64,000 bases of DNA from assembly GCF_000001735.4 (NCBI RefSeq), contig NC_003071.7:13571151-13635150 (forward strand), written 5' to 3'. Shown here piece after piece: positions 1 to 10,828 of the stretch. The translations under genes were made by a program, and so were the position numbers. Positions within the stretch are counted from its first letter, which is position 1. Each line of letters begins with the position of its first letter. The notes under the pieces are model-generated. The model did not search any database, had not been told where the DNA came from, and saw nothing but the letters and a program-made list of their open reading frames with translations. Source of the stretch: Arabidopsis thaliana (taxonomy: Eukaryota > Streptophyta > Magnoliopsida > Brassicales > Brassicaceae).

Positions 1-1
1 A

Positions 2-2869
2 GCTCCTTTCTTTATGACGCAACTGTCTGTCGCTAATCTTACCTACCGCATACTCTACTATTTTCTTAAGCCTCTATGTCTTCCTCCTTTCGTCGCTCAA
101 ATACTTGTGAGTAGTCAATCTTGAAAACATATTTAACTAACCATTATCAATCTTTAAACTGTTTTTTTTCATTACTTATTACCCACAACTATTGCAAACC
201 TATGTTTCCTTTTTTTTCTTTGTTAGCTATGTCCTAAAGAGTCTTCATCTTCAAATTCTTGATTAAATTTTTGCTAACAATTAACTTCATTGTTCTAACG
301 AAAGTTCAGCTTTTTGCTTCTTTTTTTTTTCGAAAACGGTGATTTTAAGATAAAACCAAAATGATAAAAAATTTAAGATTTGTCCACTTGCAACATACGA
401 TTTATATTATTGGATCTTTTTCAAATTAATCTCGTACATAATTTATAATATGATCCTATAATAATTGTAATGATTATTTTGTTTACAGTGCGGATTACTG
501 TTCAGCCCGACTGTGCTCGGCAATAACGAAGTGGTCCTTAAACTTATATTCCCTTATAAATATACAATGCTTCTTGAGACATTCGCAAACTTAGCTCTCG
601 TTTACAACGTTTTCCTCCTCGGTCTCGGCTTGGACTTGAGGATGATAAAGATCAAAGACATCAAACCAGTGATCATAGCCATTGTTGGCCTCCTTGCGGC
701 TTTACTTGCCGGTGCTGGCTTATACTACCTTCCCAGTAACGGAGAGGCCGACAAAATCCTAGCAGGTTGTATGTACTGGTCGATCGCATTTGGCTGTACA
801 AATTTCCCTGATCTTGCTAGGATTCTTGCGGATCTCAAGCTCTTGCGTACGGATATGGGACATACTGCAATGTGTGCAGCCGTTGTTACTGATTTGTGCA
901 CTTGGATTCTCTTCATTTTTGGAATGGCGATTTTTTCCAAATCTGGTAACTAAATATGGTTGTTCCCTTGTGTTATTTTTCCTCACACACGCATAGTTAC
1001 TGAATTATAGTACTAACGAAAACCATATTTAATTTGTTAGGTGTACGCAACGAAATGTTGCCATACTCATTAGCATCAACCATAGCTTTTGTCCTTCTCT
1101 GCTACTTTGTGATCCAACCTGGAGTGGCTTGGATCTTCAACAACACCGTCGAAGGAGGTCAAGTGGGAGACACTCACGTATGGTACACTCTCGCTGGAGT
1201 CATTATTTGCAGCTTAATCACCGAAGTATGTGGGGTTCACTCAATTACCGGAGCATTCTTGTTCGGTCTATCGATCCCTCATGACCACATCATTCGAAAA
1301 ATGATCGAAGAGAAGCTCCACGATTTCCTCTCGGGAATGCTAATGCCTCTTTTCTACATCATCTGCGGTTTAAGAGCTGATATTGGTTACATGAACAGGA
1401 CCGTGAGCGTTGGAATGATGGCGGTTGTGACTTCTGCGTCGGTTATGGTGAAGATTTTGTCAACGATGTTTTGCTCCATTTTCTTGCGTATACCTTTGCG
1501 TGATGGTTTAGCCATTGGTGCACTTATGAATACCAAGGGAACAATGGCACTAGTCATTCTCAATGCTGGACGAGACACCAAGGCATTGGACGTTATTATG
1601 TACACTCATCTGACGTTGGCGTTTCTAGTGATGTCAATGGTGGTGCAGCCACTATTAGCCATTGCTTACAAACCAAAGAAGAAGTTGATTTTCTATAAAA
1701 ACCGAACCATTCAAAAACACAAAGGAGAGTCAGAGCTTTGTGTATTGACATGCGTCCATGTCCTCCCTAACGTCTCTGGCATAACCAATCTATTACAACT
1801 CTCTAACCCGACCAAGAAATCTCCTCTTAACGTTTTTGCTATCCACCTAGTCGAGCTAACGGGTCGCACCACGGCTTCGTTGCTCATTATGAACGATGAG
1901 GCCAAACCGAAAGCTAACTTTGCTGACCGAGTTAGAGCGGAATCTGACCAGATCGCTGAGATGTTCACAGCTCTCGAAGTGAACAACGACGGGGTAATGG
2001 TTCAGACCATTACCGCGGTTTCACCTTACGCAACGATGGACGAAGATATTTGTTTGTTGGCCGAGGATAAACAAGCCTGCTTCATTTTATTGCCTTACCA
2101 CAAGAATATGACGTCAGACGGTCGGTTAAATGAAGGTAACGCAGTGCACGCTGAAATCAACCAAAACGTTATGAGCCACGCGCCTTGTTCGGTTGGGATT
2201 TTGGTTGACCGTGGCATGACGACTGTCCGGTTTGAATCTTTTATGTTCCAAGGCGAAACCACAAAGAAAGAAATCGCCATGCTATTCCTAGGAGGTCGAG
2301 ACGACAGAGAGGCTTTGGCTTACGCTTGGAGGATGGTGGGACAAGAAATGGTTCAACTCACGGTCGTTAGATTCGTCCCAAGCCAGGAAGCTTTAGTCTC
2401 AGCCGGGGAAGCCGCGGACGAGTACGAGAAGGATAAACATGTCGATGAAGAGTCCATCTACGAGTTTAACTTCAAGACTATGAATGATCCATCAGTGACT
2501 TATGTAGAGAAAGTGGTTAAGAATGGCCAAGAAACGATCACAGCGATTTTAGAACTGGAAGATAACAATTCTTACGATCTTTACATTGTGGGAAGAGGAT
2601 ATCAAGTAGAAACACCTGTGACCTCAGGGTTGACAGATTGGAATAGTACTCCGGATTTAGGGATTATAGGCGATACATTAATTTCATCAAACTTCACAAT
2701 GCAAGCTTCGGTTCTTGTGGTCCAACAATACTCTTCTGCTAACAGACAAACCGCAGAAAACAACAATCAAGAACCTGTCCAAGGTAAAGCCAAGACCGAT
2801 CATGAGGCTACGCCTTTTATGGAAGACGAGGATGATGAAGTAGAACATCAGTACAGTATGCGCAGATGA
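2..2869 (+). CDS. CHX21: Cation/H+ exchanger CHX21, 3' part (5' end outside window)
   Basis: Member of the CPA2 cation/proton antiporter family, a multi-spanning membrane protein thought to exchange monovalent cations for protons. Coding exons read as 2-106 (already open at the window edge), 489-945 and 1041-2869; both junctions are GT-AG and keep the frame. The N-terminal two thirds of the visible protein is a run of hydrophobic helices of the Na+/H+ exchanger domain (for example LALVYNVFLLGLGLDLRMIK, and the VCGVHSITGAFLFGLSIP segment). The last ~370 residues are the hydrophilic CHX C-terminal domain, ending in an acidic tail (FMEDEDDEVEHQYSMRR). The visible 796 residues leave roughly 35 missing compared with the 832 I recall for CHX21. 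CHX23 is the nearest alternative; neighbours favour CHX21. The gene converges on the DUF936 gene, with stop codons 33 bp apart. Confidence 0.9.
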
Positions 2870-2902
2870 TTGTTTTTTCTTAACCCATATTGTATACATT
2901 CT

Positions 2903-5217
2903 TTAGATGGAATTTATAATCTTTCTTTTCATATTGTAAGTATCCCCAATGACAGATTCAATATGCTCAAGTAGAAACCGTTGCAGCTTCTTTCTTAAAT
3001 CTTCGACTTTCTCGTTCGTTTCTGTTCTGTTTAAGTTCAGATCATCGAGCCAATGGTTTAAAGCTTTAAGGTGGACGAGAAGAGACTCTTTTCCATTTGT
3101 TTCTTCCGTCTTCACCAAGAAAGACCCTTTGTTCAATGAATTCTCCAAATATTTCAAGAACCATTGGCTGGAAACTTGGACTAGCTCATCCGCTAGACTC
3201 GTTGAATCCTTCAGACTGCTTTTACCTTCTAAGCTACTTCGGTCTGAAACAGAACAATGTTTCGTTGCAGGCGGTTTCGCGCCTTTGTAGGATGGGGTTC
3301 TTGAACTTGTTGTCTCCTTGGGGTTCAGTTTCTCGGATGAGTTCTGCATAACAATGTAGTGATGATCAGCAGCATCACCTTTCTTTCCAGGCTCTTTAAA
3401 TAAGTTGAACTGAGAAAAACCAGTCACTACCGCAGCTTGAACCCAAGATGTTGCATTTTTATTTACTACTAATCTACACGAGCCGTTGTTTCGATTTTGA
3501 GTAAGCAACCGATGGACCGCTTTGCATGTATTCTGTGTATTGTGGTAGATGTCCAAGAACCGGGCCACTACTTGTCCAGTAGATAACTTCTTAGTAGAAT
3601 CACACAGCTCGGCAAAGGCCCTGAAGGAACAAATTCATATGTATGCTATTATTAAGGACTCGCAAACTCGTGTAATGAAACTGGTTAGGGATGAAATAGA
3701 GAAGACATACTGCAAACTAAATAGAACAGACTCCATGGCAGATGCTTCCTCCAGTGCACTTACTGCTGCCGAAACTGCTACTTGCCTATGTGATGAAACT
3801 TCCTGAAAGGAGGGGTTGAAAGACATGACTACGAATTCTTAGAGTCGGTAGATTGATCCAAATACCGTACCTTTCCGAGCAATTGAATGGTTTTTGGGAG
3901 TCCACTCCATGACATTCTTTGATCAGACCAAGTCATGTGACTTGAAGGCACCTTAAAAAGCGCAACCGGAGGAGTCACTGCCTTTGACAAGGACTTGATA
4001 CCATCTTTAGGAGACCTAGTCACGGATATAGGTGATGCAGGCTTGACCACATATCTGCTTCTTAAAGCAGGGGTTTCGCAGTTAAGGTGCTTTGATATAG
4101 GTGACTTGATACCATCTTTCGGAGAACTAGCCATGGATATAGGTGATCCAGGCTTAACCACATTCTTGTTCCTTAAGGCAGGAGAGGTTCCACAGTTAAA
4201 GTACTTTGATGGGGACTCAATCTTTAGCAGACTCTTATCATTCAAGACCTGCAAAAACATCACAAATCTGTGAAAGCCAAGGACTTCAAGTGTATGAACT
4301 GTGAAACCAATATCAAATTGCTGTACTATCTATAAGAAACAACTTTTAAGGTCTTCCTGAAACAAACTATTTTAGCAACTTAAAGAACAAGAAACCCTAC
4401 ACCACTCAAAACAACAGCTTCCACAATCCAACCAAATGCAACAAAAAGAATCAAACAGAGTGACTCACAGAGCAACATTCAAGGTCTACGAAAACTAGTC
4501 TAGTAGTATTGTTGGTTTCTCACATGTCACATATATCAATCTCATACCATTGTAGGCAACTTAAAGGACAAGAATCCCTACAAACCACTAAAACAGAGCG
4601 ATTCACAGAAAAAAAAAAAAAAAAAAAAAAAAAGATGAAAGGTGTACCAATTTAGATTTAAGACGTGGTGAAGAAAGAAGCAATGCAGCGTCACGACGAC
4701 GAGTCACCGGAGGAGTTTGATCCCAACAACTCCTTCTCGCGGAATCCAAACTCAATCTCCTTGTTTCAACAAGATTCTTTTTCTTCGTCGTCGTCGGAGA
4801 AACAGAGACCTGAGTAAAAGGAAGCAGCAAATCGCTAGAATAAAGATCGCTAGGGTTTCCAACACACATCCTCCGCTTAGGGACTGGTTTCAAACCACGG
4901 ATTACAGGAACAGGACATCCTTTCTCGACGTGTAAACCACCGCATATGTAAATGAATTGTCCTAGCTGAATTTCATCGGAACGTATCAGATCAGCGTCAT
5001 CACCGGTGGAAACGGCGACGTAAGCTGCGTGGAGAGAGTCAGAGACTTTGACGAAGAATGCTTCGCTACGCCATTGGTCGTCAGAGAGACAAGGAACGAT
5101 TTCTATGACTTGGAGGAGTGGTGAACGATGAGAAGACAACAATGGCGGCGAAGAAGGTGAGTTTCCGGCGGCGATATTGAGAAGGTTGGAGAGAACTCCA
5201 GGAGTGAGGGAAGCCAT
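2903..5217 (-). CDS. DUF936 family protein (At2g31920-type)
   Basis: Four coding exons on the minus strand, 5217-4648, 4248-3871, 3802-3711 and 3620-2903, join in frame to about 585 residues. The N-terminus MASLTPGVLSNLLNIAAG, followed by a beta-rich segment with QLGQFIYICGGLHVEKGCPVP, is the plant-specific DUF936 signature; its molecular function is unknown to me. The middle exon carries two imperfect copies of a ~35-residue unit centred on NVVKPGSPIS / YVVKPASPIS and SPKDGIKS. The last exon is predicted alpha-helical and ends MKRKIINSI. Intron 1 contains a ~23-bp poly(A) run on the plus strand. A CT-rich leader lies just upstream of the start on the coding strand. The start Met is the first in frame and begins the conserved domain. 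Confidence 0.85.
4100..4235 (-). repeat. Coding tandem duplication inside the DUF936 gene
   Basis: Exon 2 of the DUF936 gene encodes two adjacent, diverged copies of a ~35-residue unit with the shared order NC(G/E)-TPALR, VVKPxSPIS, SPKDGIKS. The plus-strand DNA shows the same duplication as repeated 'ccatctttaggagacctagt' / 'ccatctttcggagaactagc' blocks about 105-110 bp apart. The limits given are approximate. Confidence 0.7.
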
Positions 5218-6415
5218 GGTGGGAAAAGAAGCTGAAGCATCTTTTGGGAGAAGGAAGAAGAAGAAGAGTGGGAAGGAATCTCAAAGAGAGAGAGAGAGAG
5301 AGGTGTCTCGGGGAATGTGGAGAGTTCGTCGTTTACTGTGTCGGGAAAAGTAAACAGTTTTGTCTCTCTGTCTTCGAGATTTGGTAAGGGCTGCAAGTAA
5401 AAAGCTTTTGTTGGTTGCAGGTGTAAAGCACGAGCCTTTTTGTCTCTTTTGTAATATCCGATTGTGATTTGCAAGTGAGACTTTTTAGCAATATTTGATG
5501 TACACTACCTACAACATACTATGCATGCGATTAGGATGAAGATTTCTTTTGTCATCATAAACCTATCTAATCCTAACATCATAAAGCCTTTTACACACAT
5601 TTAAGCGTGTATTGTGATGGGCCAAGTCCAACTAAAATTACTCTATAGAGAAAAAATAATTGTAAGAATATTTTCATGCAAGGCCTGTTTGATGATTAAT
5701 ACCTTGTCAAATTTATGGGGGAGATGCTTGGAATAGAAAACTTAAGTGAAGTGTCCAATCATTTACTTACCTGTGTTTGTGTTGAGTGTTGACACTCCAA
5801 CTCGCCCATCAGGTCGCACTCCAACCAACCTTCCAAATTTTGTGAACTTGCTTTGTTTGTACCTTTGTTATCCGGTATCTCTTTTTCCACTTTTTTTTAT
5901 TACAAGAAAAGTACATGATAAGAAGTTTCGGATCTTAACATTTCCCTAGCTTGGCGACTGAGATGGGTTTGTATCAATCTTAGGATCCTATTTCTTTTCT
6001 GCTCGAGCTACAAAAGTTACAGACACAATCTAAGTGAATGAGCTATATTGAATTTTCGACACGAGCTAGATAAATCCACACTATTCTCACAATTTCGGTT
6101 TTAAACGTATGGATTATCAACCCAAGCCTAGAAATTTGGTCCGTTGTGGTTTCAATTTATTGTATGCTACAAGTAACCCAAAGTATCAAGATAAATTAAG
6201 ATTAGTTACAAAATAGACATCTGAGTCACGATTGTAATCATTTCTTTATTTATTAATTAAGTAACGAGTAGTCCAAACACTCACAGTCACCGACCTCTTA
6301 CGTTATCAATTCAAAAGTGAAAATGGACATATAGCTACTCCTAATTCCTCTATATAGTTTTCTCCTTTGAAAAAGAAAGAAAGAGTATAGATTCTCTTTT
6401 GTATGATTAATAACC
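5218..6415. other. Intergenic region between divergent DUF936 gene and At2g31930-type gene
   Basis: Contains the CT-rich 5' leader of the DUF936 gene, seen as a (GA)n run at about 5283-5302 on the plus strand, and the promoter of the small gene at 6416. No further coding sequence is convincing. The rest is AT-rich and unremarkable. Confidence 0.6.
6348..6357 (+). promoter_or_regulatory. Putative TATA box for the gene at 6416
   Basis: The sequence ctctatatag lies 59 bp upstream of the start codon, a position that would give a leader of about 30 bases. Match to a plant TATA box by eye only. Confidence 0.45.
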
Positions 6416-6847
6416 ATGGGAAGTGAAGTAGTAAACCCGACCAAGCCACGGTTTGATCTAAGCATGTCGAAAAGAACTCGAAAACCATGGTCTAGTCTCA
6501 TCAACGATATGCATCACCATGCAATATGCACCCAAAGCTCACAACCAAAACCAGACAAAGAACAAGAGCAAATCGAAGACAAAGAGATTGATCGTAAGAG
6601 TTTGAACAATCTGATGAGATGCGATGAGAAATTGAATGGAGAAGCTGATGTTAACAACAAGAGCTCTCTAGATCAACATTTCGAGGATGGCGAGGGGATC
6701 AAGCCGACGATGCAATTGGTGGTGAAGAAAGAGAAGCAAGGTGGTTTGAAATTCAAAGGTATGGTGGGTCGATATGTTAAGGTCTGGAGCGGTTTGATAA
6801 AGGCCAAACGTGACCACAAATCGCCGGTCTTTCGGTTTAAAACTTGA
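6416..6847 (+). CDS. Small hydrophilic plant protein of unknown function (At2g31930-type)
   Basis: An intronless frame of 143 residues starting ATGGGAAGTGAA with a good plant start context. The protein is highly charged and lacks a signal peptide or membrane segment. Its N-terminus is basic (SMSKRTRKPWSSLIND), the middle is acidic (KEQEQIEDKEIDRKSL), and the C-terminal ~40 residues are basic and aromatic (GGLKFKGMVGRYVKVWSGLIKAK, read at 6739-6807). I do not recognise a domain. A TATA-like box lies upstream and the AT-rich flanks are normal. I treat it as a real gene because codon use is good over the full length and the locus position matches an annotated hypothetical gene that I recall. Confidence 0.7.
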   Translation: MGSEVVNPTKPRFDLSMSKRTRKPWSSLINDMHHHAICTQSSQPKPDKEQEQIEDKEIDRKSLNNLMRCDEKLNGEADVNNKSSLDQHFEDGEGIKPTMQLVVKKEKQGGLKFKGMVGRYVKVWSGLIKAKRDHKSPVFRFKT

Positions 6848-8889
6848 ATCCTATATACGTACGTTTCATATACGTGATCACATATATATATATTATACGA
6901 TTAGTTATTAGAGATAAGCTGTAGACTAGGCAGTTTTTTGGAATGTTTTGCGTACGTACGTATTATTGATGTGCACGTTTGTTGTTGGCATATTGGTTTT
7001 GACTTGAGATTGTAATTAGCACTATATACATGCAACTCTTGTTTTTTTTGTTAAGAATCTCACTACATGAGTTTTGCTTTGTGTTTTGAGCTTTTGCCAA
7101 AAAAACAAATCTGTTAAAGTCTTTTCGTCGTCAGATCTTAGGGTGTTACGGTTGATCTTTTTTGGTTTAACGGTCTAAACTGTAGTCGTTCTTTGCCAAC
7201 TAGTTACGATTAGGTGAACTTTAGGTTTATACATAATTGTAATATATAACTTTTGATATTTTTGTAGCTCTAACAATTTGAAGTGTTTTTTATAAAGAAA
7301 AGGCAAAACATAAAGAGAAACCAAAGATAATGTTTTAAAACATAAAATATGTTCTTAAATACAACCATTTTTGTTTTTGGATAATTGTTTTACTTCTGTT
7401 TTCCAATTAATATTCGCGATATTATAACCCAATAAAAAAAAAAATCTTAAAGAAAAATAAAACACGAAGAATGAAACAAATTTAAGTGTTGTGGCTCGGA
7501 TTGTGAGTTGTGAGTTTTTGTATTTTTCATATATATCAGATGACACATCGTGACATAGATGAACAATTTAACTGACGATGTCTGACTAAGACCTATCCTC
7601 ATTTTCTGCCATTACAATAGTTACGGGGTTAACTAATTGCCAAATGTTTAAAATAGTTTATAGGTAAGTAATCTTCTCAGTCAATCAAATATTATTTTTG
7701 TTATACTTTTTTTTTTTTTGGTTTTAATGTTAAGGGTTTGTTTTACTTTATACGTAATACAATACAATTTCTTTCTAATTTAATCAACATTGCTTAGTTT
7801 CAATCCAAATTACATAATATAAAATATGCAGAAGCGTGGCGATTTTATAGCTATATATATAACCTCCAAATTAGTGATGCTTTAAATTCATTTCCTAAGA
7901 AGATAACATATAATAATATCAAAATATCATTGTAATAAATAACTTTAACACTCTATGTAGTTCATCCATATGATTTATCATATACTAAAAAACGAGTAAA
8001 TACTCAAGAAGTCACATGAATAATTAACATAATTAAAGACAGTTTTTGATCCTCGAAAAACATATATAGTATCAAATTTGAATTCTTCGTTGTTAGATTC
8101 AGTTAGTTTGTCTAAATTAAAAATATATGGATGTTGTTTTTTTTTGTTTTTTTATAATCATGTAGTTTACGAAATGTACAAAACTTCTCAAATTCAATAG
8201 TTAACAAGTTTTTTTGTTTTTTTTTAAACAAAAAAAAAAAGACAATACGTAACAAGTTGACATCATGAAACTATATTTGACGATATTGTTTGTTGCTCTT
8301 ACAATATGTCAATAACTATAGCCTAAAATCTTTGTCGTTCAAAATTTTCCTGCTCTTTATTTCCCTAGGGCTTTCACAACATATTTTCCGGCTTATCGAG
8401 TTTTTATTGTCGTATCGTACCGACTACTAGGCGGGTACGCATAACAACGTAGTTTTTTTTTGTTCACAAATAACAACGTAGCTAATTTATTTATTTTTCT
8501 TATATTATCATAGACTTTTGTTGGTTAAATAAAATAAAATAAAATGAGAACGTATCAGGTGACCTCAGATGTAAGGAAAGGGTCGGTAGTACGTGGCATA
8601 TTATCATTGGGTATCTTTTTTACCAATTAAATTGGAGATGCATCATGCATGGCCTCACCGACCATGTTAAGTAACCTTGTGGCACCGTCGAAAAGCAAGA
8701 ATCTTTAACTAAAGTGTCCAGTCAGCTCTTTTTCTTTTACTTTATTTCGGCTACCAAACATTATTATACTTCACAAAATATACGCCAAGTAATTTTTTTT
8801 TTTCTGCTTAAAAGTAGATTTCTGCAATTATAACTTTTAAGACAAAAAATAAATGTTTTAACAAATGTTTTAAGAAATTTTAAGCTTAA

Positions 8890-8936
8890 ATTTTGTCCAG
8901 TTTTGATCCCAATTTTTGTCCAGTTTTGATCCCAAT
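8890..8936. repeat. Two-copy 23-bp tandem repeat
   Basis: The block attttgtccagttttgatcc occurs twice head to tail with one extra T in the second copy. No function suggested. Confidence 0.8.
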
Positions 8937-9312
8937 TATGTACCAAAATTATAACTTAATATTTCATTATATCAAACTGTATTTCAATATATATACAAAA
9001 ATTTGTTGCTCATATCATCATATCATATCAATAAATAAACATACGTCAGATTACATTTATAGTTATATATATATATAATAAATTTAGATCTCATATTCTC
9101 ATTGTTATTTTGATTAATTCCGTTAGTTCATTTAACACTCGCTTAATCCAGTTTGATTCATAAACCTATCTGTAAATTTAAATAATATATTACGTTATCC
9201 ATTGTATAAAATTAAATTTCTATTACTGAATACAAAAGAACGTATTTAATTACATTTTTGTAGAATCCGAATTCCGAAGCAAATTAAACATTAATTGTTA
9301 ATTAATTTCTCT

Positions 9313-9320
9313 TTATAAAA
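9313..9320 (+). promoter_or_regulatory. Putative TATA box for the gene at 9450
   Basis: The string ttataaaa, in the context ctctttataaaaccc, lies 137 bp upstream of the start codon. It is followed by a CT-rich and then A-rich stretch (about 9325-9449) typical of an Arabidopsis leader. Confidence 0.6.
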
Positions 9321-9449
9321 CCCACCTCATCCTCCAACTTCTTCATCAATCTCAATTCTCAAACATCAAGAAGTCTCTACAAAAAAAAAATCTCACATCT
9401 AAAGAAAACTCTCAATAGAAAACAATTAAACAACAATCAAGAATCTATA

Positions 9450-9812
9450 ATGGGAAGAGATCAAGAAGGAAGCCCTCCAGTTCCCTTACATCTCTGCGTC
9501 TTCGTCTTGATCCTCTTAATGTTCGTAACAATCTCATGGTACGCCAGCTACGAACCAGTTATAGAAGGTTTTACGTATCAGTTCAAGCTTGCTCTCATGG
9601 CTTCTCCTCTGCTTTTGCTCTTAGCCGTTCATTTTCTATCCGATGATCAAGGAGTCGGAGGGATGATGACGTCTTTGATCCATCTGAACGAAAGAGAGTC
9701 TTTGTATAGAGCTGGAGGAACACCGTGGGGAGTGGCCTTCATGCTTGTCTTTCTCTTCTTCATGGTTTCTTATCAATCTCAGTTTCAAGAACGTTGGTTT
9801 CCTCTTAGATAA
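9450..9812 (+). CDS. Small membrane protein (At2g31940-type)
   Basis: Intronless frame of 120 residues. Three hydrophobic segments are visible: residues ~12-29 (LCVFVLILLMFVTISWY), ~46-62 (LALMASPLLLLLAVHFL) and ~95-110 (WGVAFMLVFLFFMVSYQ). The loop between the second and third contains a short acidic and Ser/Arg segment ending YRAGGTPWG. The protein ends SQFQERWFPLR. This layout predicts a small integral membrane protein; no catalytic motif is visible and I do not know its function. A TATA box and an A-rich leader precede it, and its neighbour 730 bp downstream also encodes a small protein with a membrane segment. The start is the first Met in the frame. Confidence 0.75.
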   Translation: MGRDQEGSPPVPLHLCVFVLILLMFVTISWYASYEPVIEGFTYQFKLALMASPLLLLLAVHFLSDDQGVGGMMTSLIHLNERESLYRAGGTPWGVAFMLVFLFFMVSYQSQFQERWFPLR

Positions 9813-10540
9813 TGAGATGACGTCGTTTATTGGTTCTTTTACTACTCTTGACTTTCTCTTTGGGTTTAGTATAATGGATTCTTGATGTAATTTTTTTGGT
9901 TTAAATTTCATTCACCAATTGTACCGTTTTATGGAATCTTTTGTCTCATGGTATAGAATAATTCTTAGTATATATTATGACGAGAATAACAATAGATTAT
10001 TATACCAAGTTTTTTGGTATCTGCACCAAATAGCTATGGACGGTGAATTATATTTTGTTCATTTTGGCCTTGGGGGAAAATTAAACTTTTGTTTAAGACT
10101 AAACCGGTCAATATTTAGTATCCTTAATTATGAGAAAATTTTATCATTCCGCCCCAACCGAGGATCGAACCCGGGGACTAAGGTACTAGTCCACAACTCA
10201 GTTCAAGCATCGATATTTTCCTCGTATGTAACGTAAAATATTGAATTTTCATGTTACATGTTCTAGCAACAATGTTTTTCTAGAAAAAATATGTATGGCG
10301 TGTGCTTTCATTTGACCGGATAAGGTCGAACGATATATGTCCTTTACTTCCACGTCTCTGCCTCTGGTCAAATACGCAAGGCGCTCTCTTTCTCTATAAA
10401 TCTTCAATCTCAAACTCATCTTCAAATCTTGACACATCCTCAAGAGCGGAAAAAAAATAAAAAAATCTTTACCACGACCTATTAACTTTTGTCTGATCAA
10501 AAATCTTATAATCGAGTATTTTTCTTATCTATTACAACCA
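9813..10540. other. Intergenic region with SINE-like fragment and promoter
   Basis: Contains the 3' flank of the gene ending at 9812, the tRNA-like fragment described separately, and the promoter of the gene at 10541 with ctataaat at 10394-10401. An open frame at 9919-10236 has no protein-like character. Confidence 0.5.
10150..10215 (-). mobile_element. Possible tRNA-derived SINE or tRNA-like relic
   Basis: On the minus strand the sequence GGGTTCGATCC (plus 10170-10180) matches the pol III B-box consensus GGTTCGANNCC and is flanked by a GC-rich stretch unlike its AT-rich surroundings. An A-box-like TTGTGGACTAG lies about 20-30 bp upstream. The region cannot be folded into a full tRNA with paired acceptor stems by eye, so a diverged SINE head is the likelier reading. 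Confidence 0.35.
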
Positions 10541-10828
10541 ATGGATGGAGGCTTGGGAACGATGTTGATGAAGGTTGCCTTATTTGCCCTAGTTCAAGGT
10601 TTGGTGTATCTCATCCTCTTGAAATCGTCGAGGGTTTTTGCTAGATCGAATTCGTTGAAAAGGGCTTACAGTTTCCGACCGATGAGGTCAGTCAGCATCC
10701 GTCGGATTCTGGCGGCGCTTCAGGATATTCCTGCTGGCGACGATATGTCTCCTTCATCTAACGGGTCCTCTTCTTCTTCGCAAGATGAGGCAGCAACAAC
10801 AACAACTACATCATCATCACCATCTTAG
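10541..10828 (+). CDS. Small single-pass membrane protein with Ser/Thr-rich tail (At2g31945-type)
   Basis: Intronless frame of 95 residues. One hydrophobic segment at residues ~8-28 (MLMKVALFALVQGLVYLILL) is followed by a basic, Ser-rich stretch with SLKRAYSFRPMRSVSIRR (about residues 38-55), then a disordered Ser/Thr-rich tail. The repeated R-x-x-S patterns could be phosphorylation sites, which is inference. A ctataaat box at 10394-10401 and a leader of ~110 bp lie upstream. I recall a chromosome 1 paralogue (At1g05575) next to the CalS1 gene, as this gene is near CalS2. Function unknown to me. Confidence 0.7.
   Translation: MDGGLGTMLMKVALFALVQGLVYLILLKSSRVFARSNSLKRAYSFRPMRSVSIRRILAALQDIPAGDDMSPSSNGSSSSSQDEAATTTTTSSSPS

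Larger units (their letters stand above)
6848..9449. other. 2.6-kb AT-rich intergenic region
   Basis: No convincing coding sequence on either strand; the short open frames here are low-complexity. It holds poly(T)/poly(A) stretches, a (TAAAA)n-like run near 8530-8546, a tandem duplication of about 23 bp at 8890-8936, and a CATGCATG RY-type motif near 8645. The last ~200 bp should hold the promoter and leader of the gene at 9450. Confidence 0.6.

Noticed and set aside
2949..3290. A 113-codon plus-strand open frame after CHX21
   Set aside because: Antisense to the last exon of the DUF936 gene, which has a coherent splice structure and family match.
10150..10215. A functional tRNA gene
   Set aside because: Only a B-box and a weak A-box are present; no paired acceptor stem or anticodon arm could be drawn.
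9919..10236. A 105-codon open frame downstream of the gene at 9450
   Set aside because: Composition is AT-driven, it covers the SINE-like fragment and it has no protein-like pattern.
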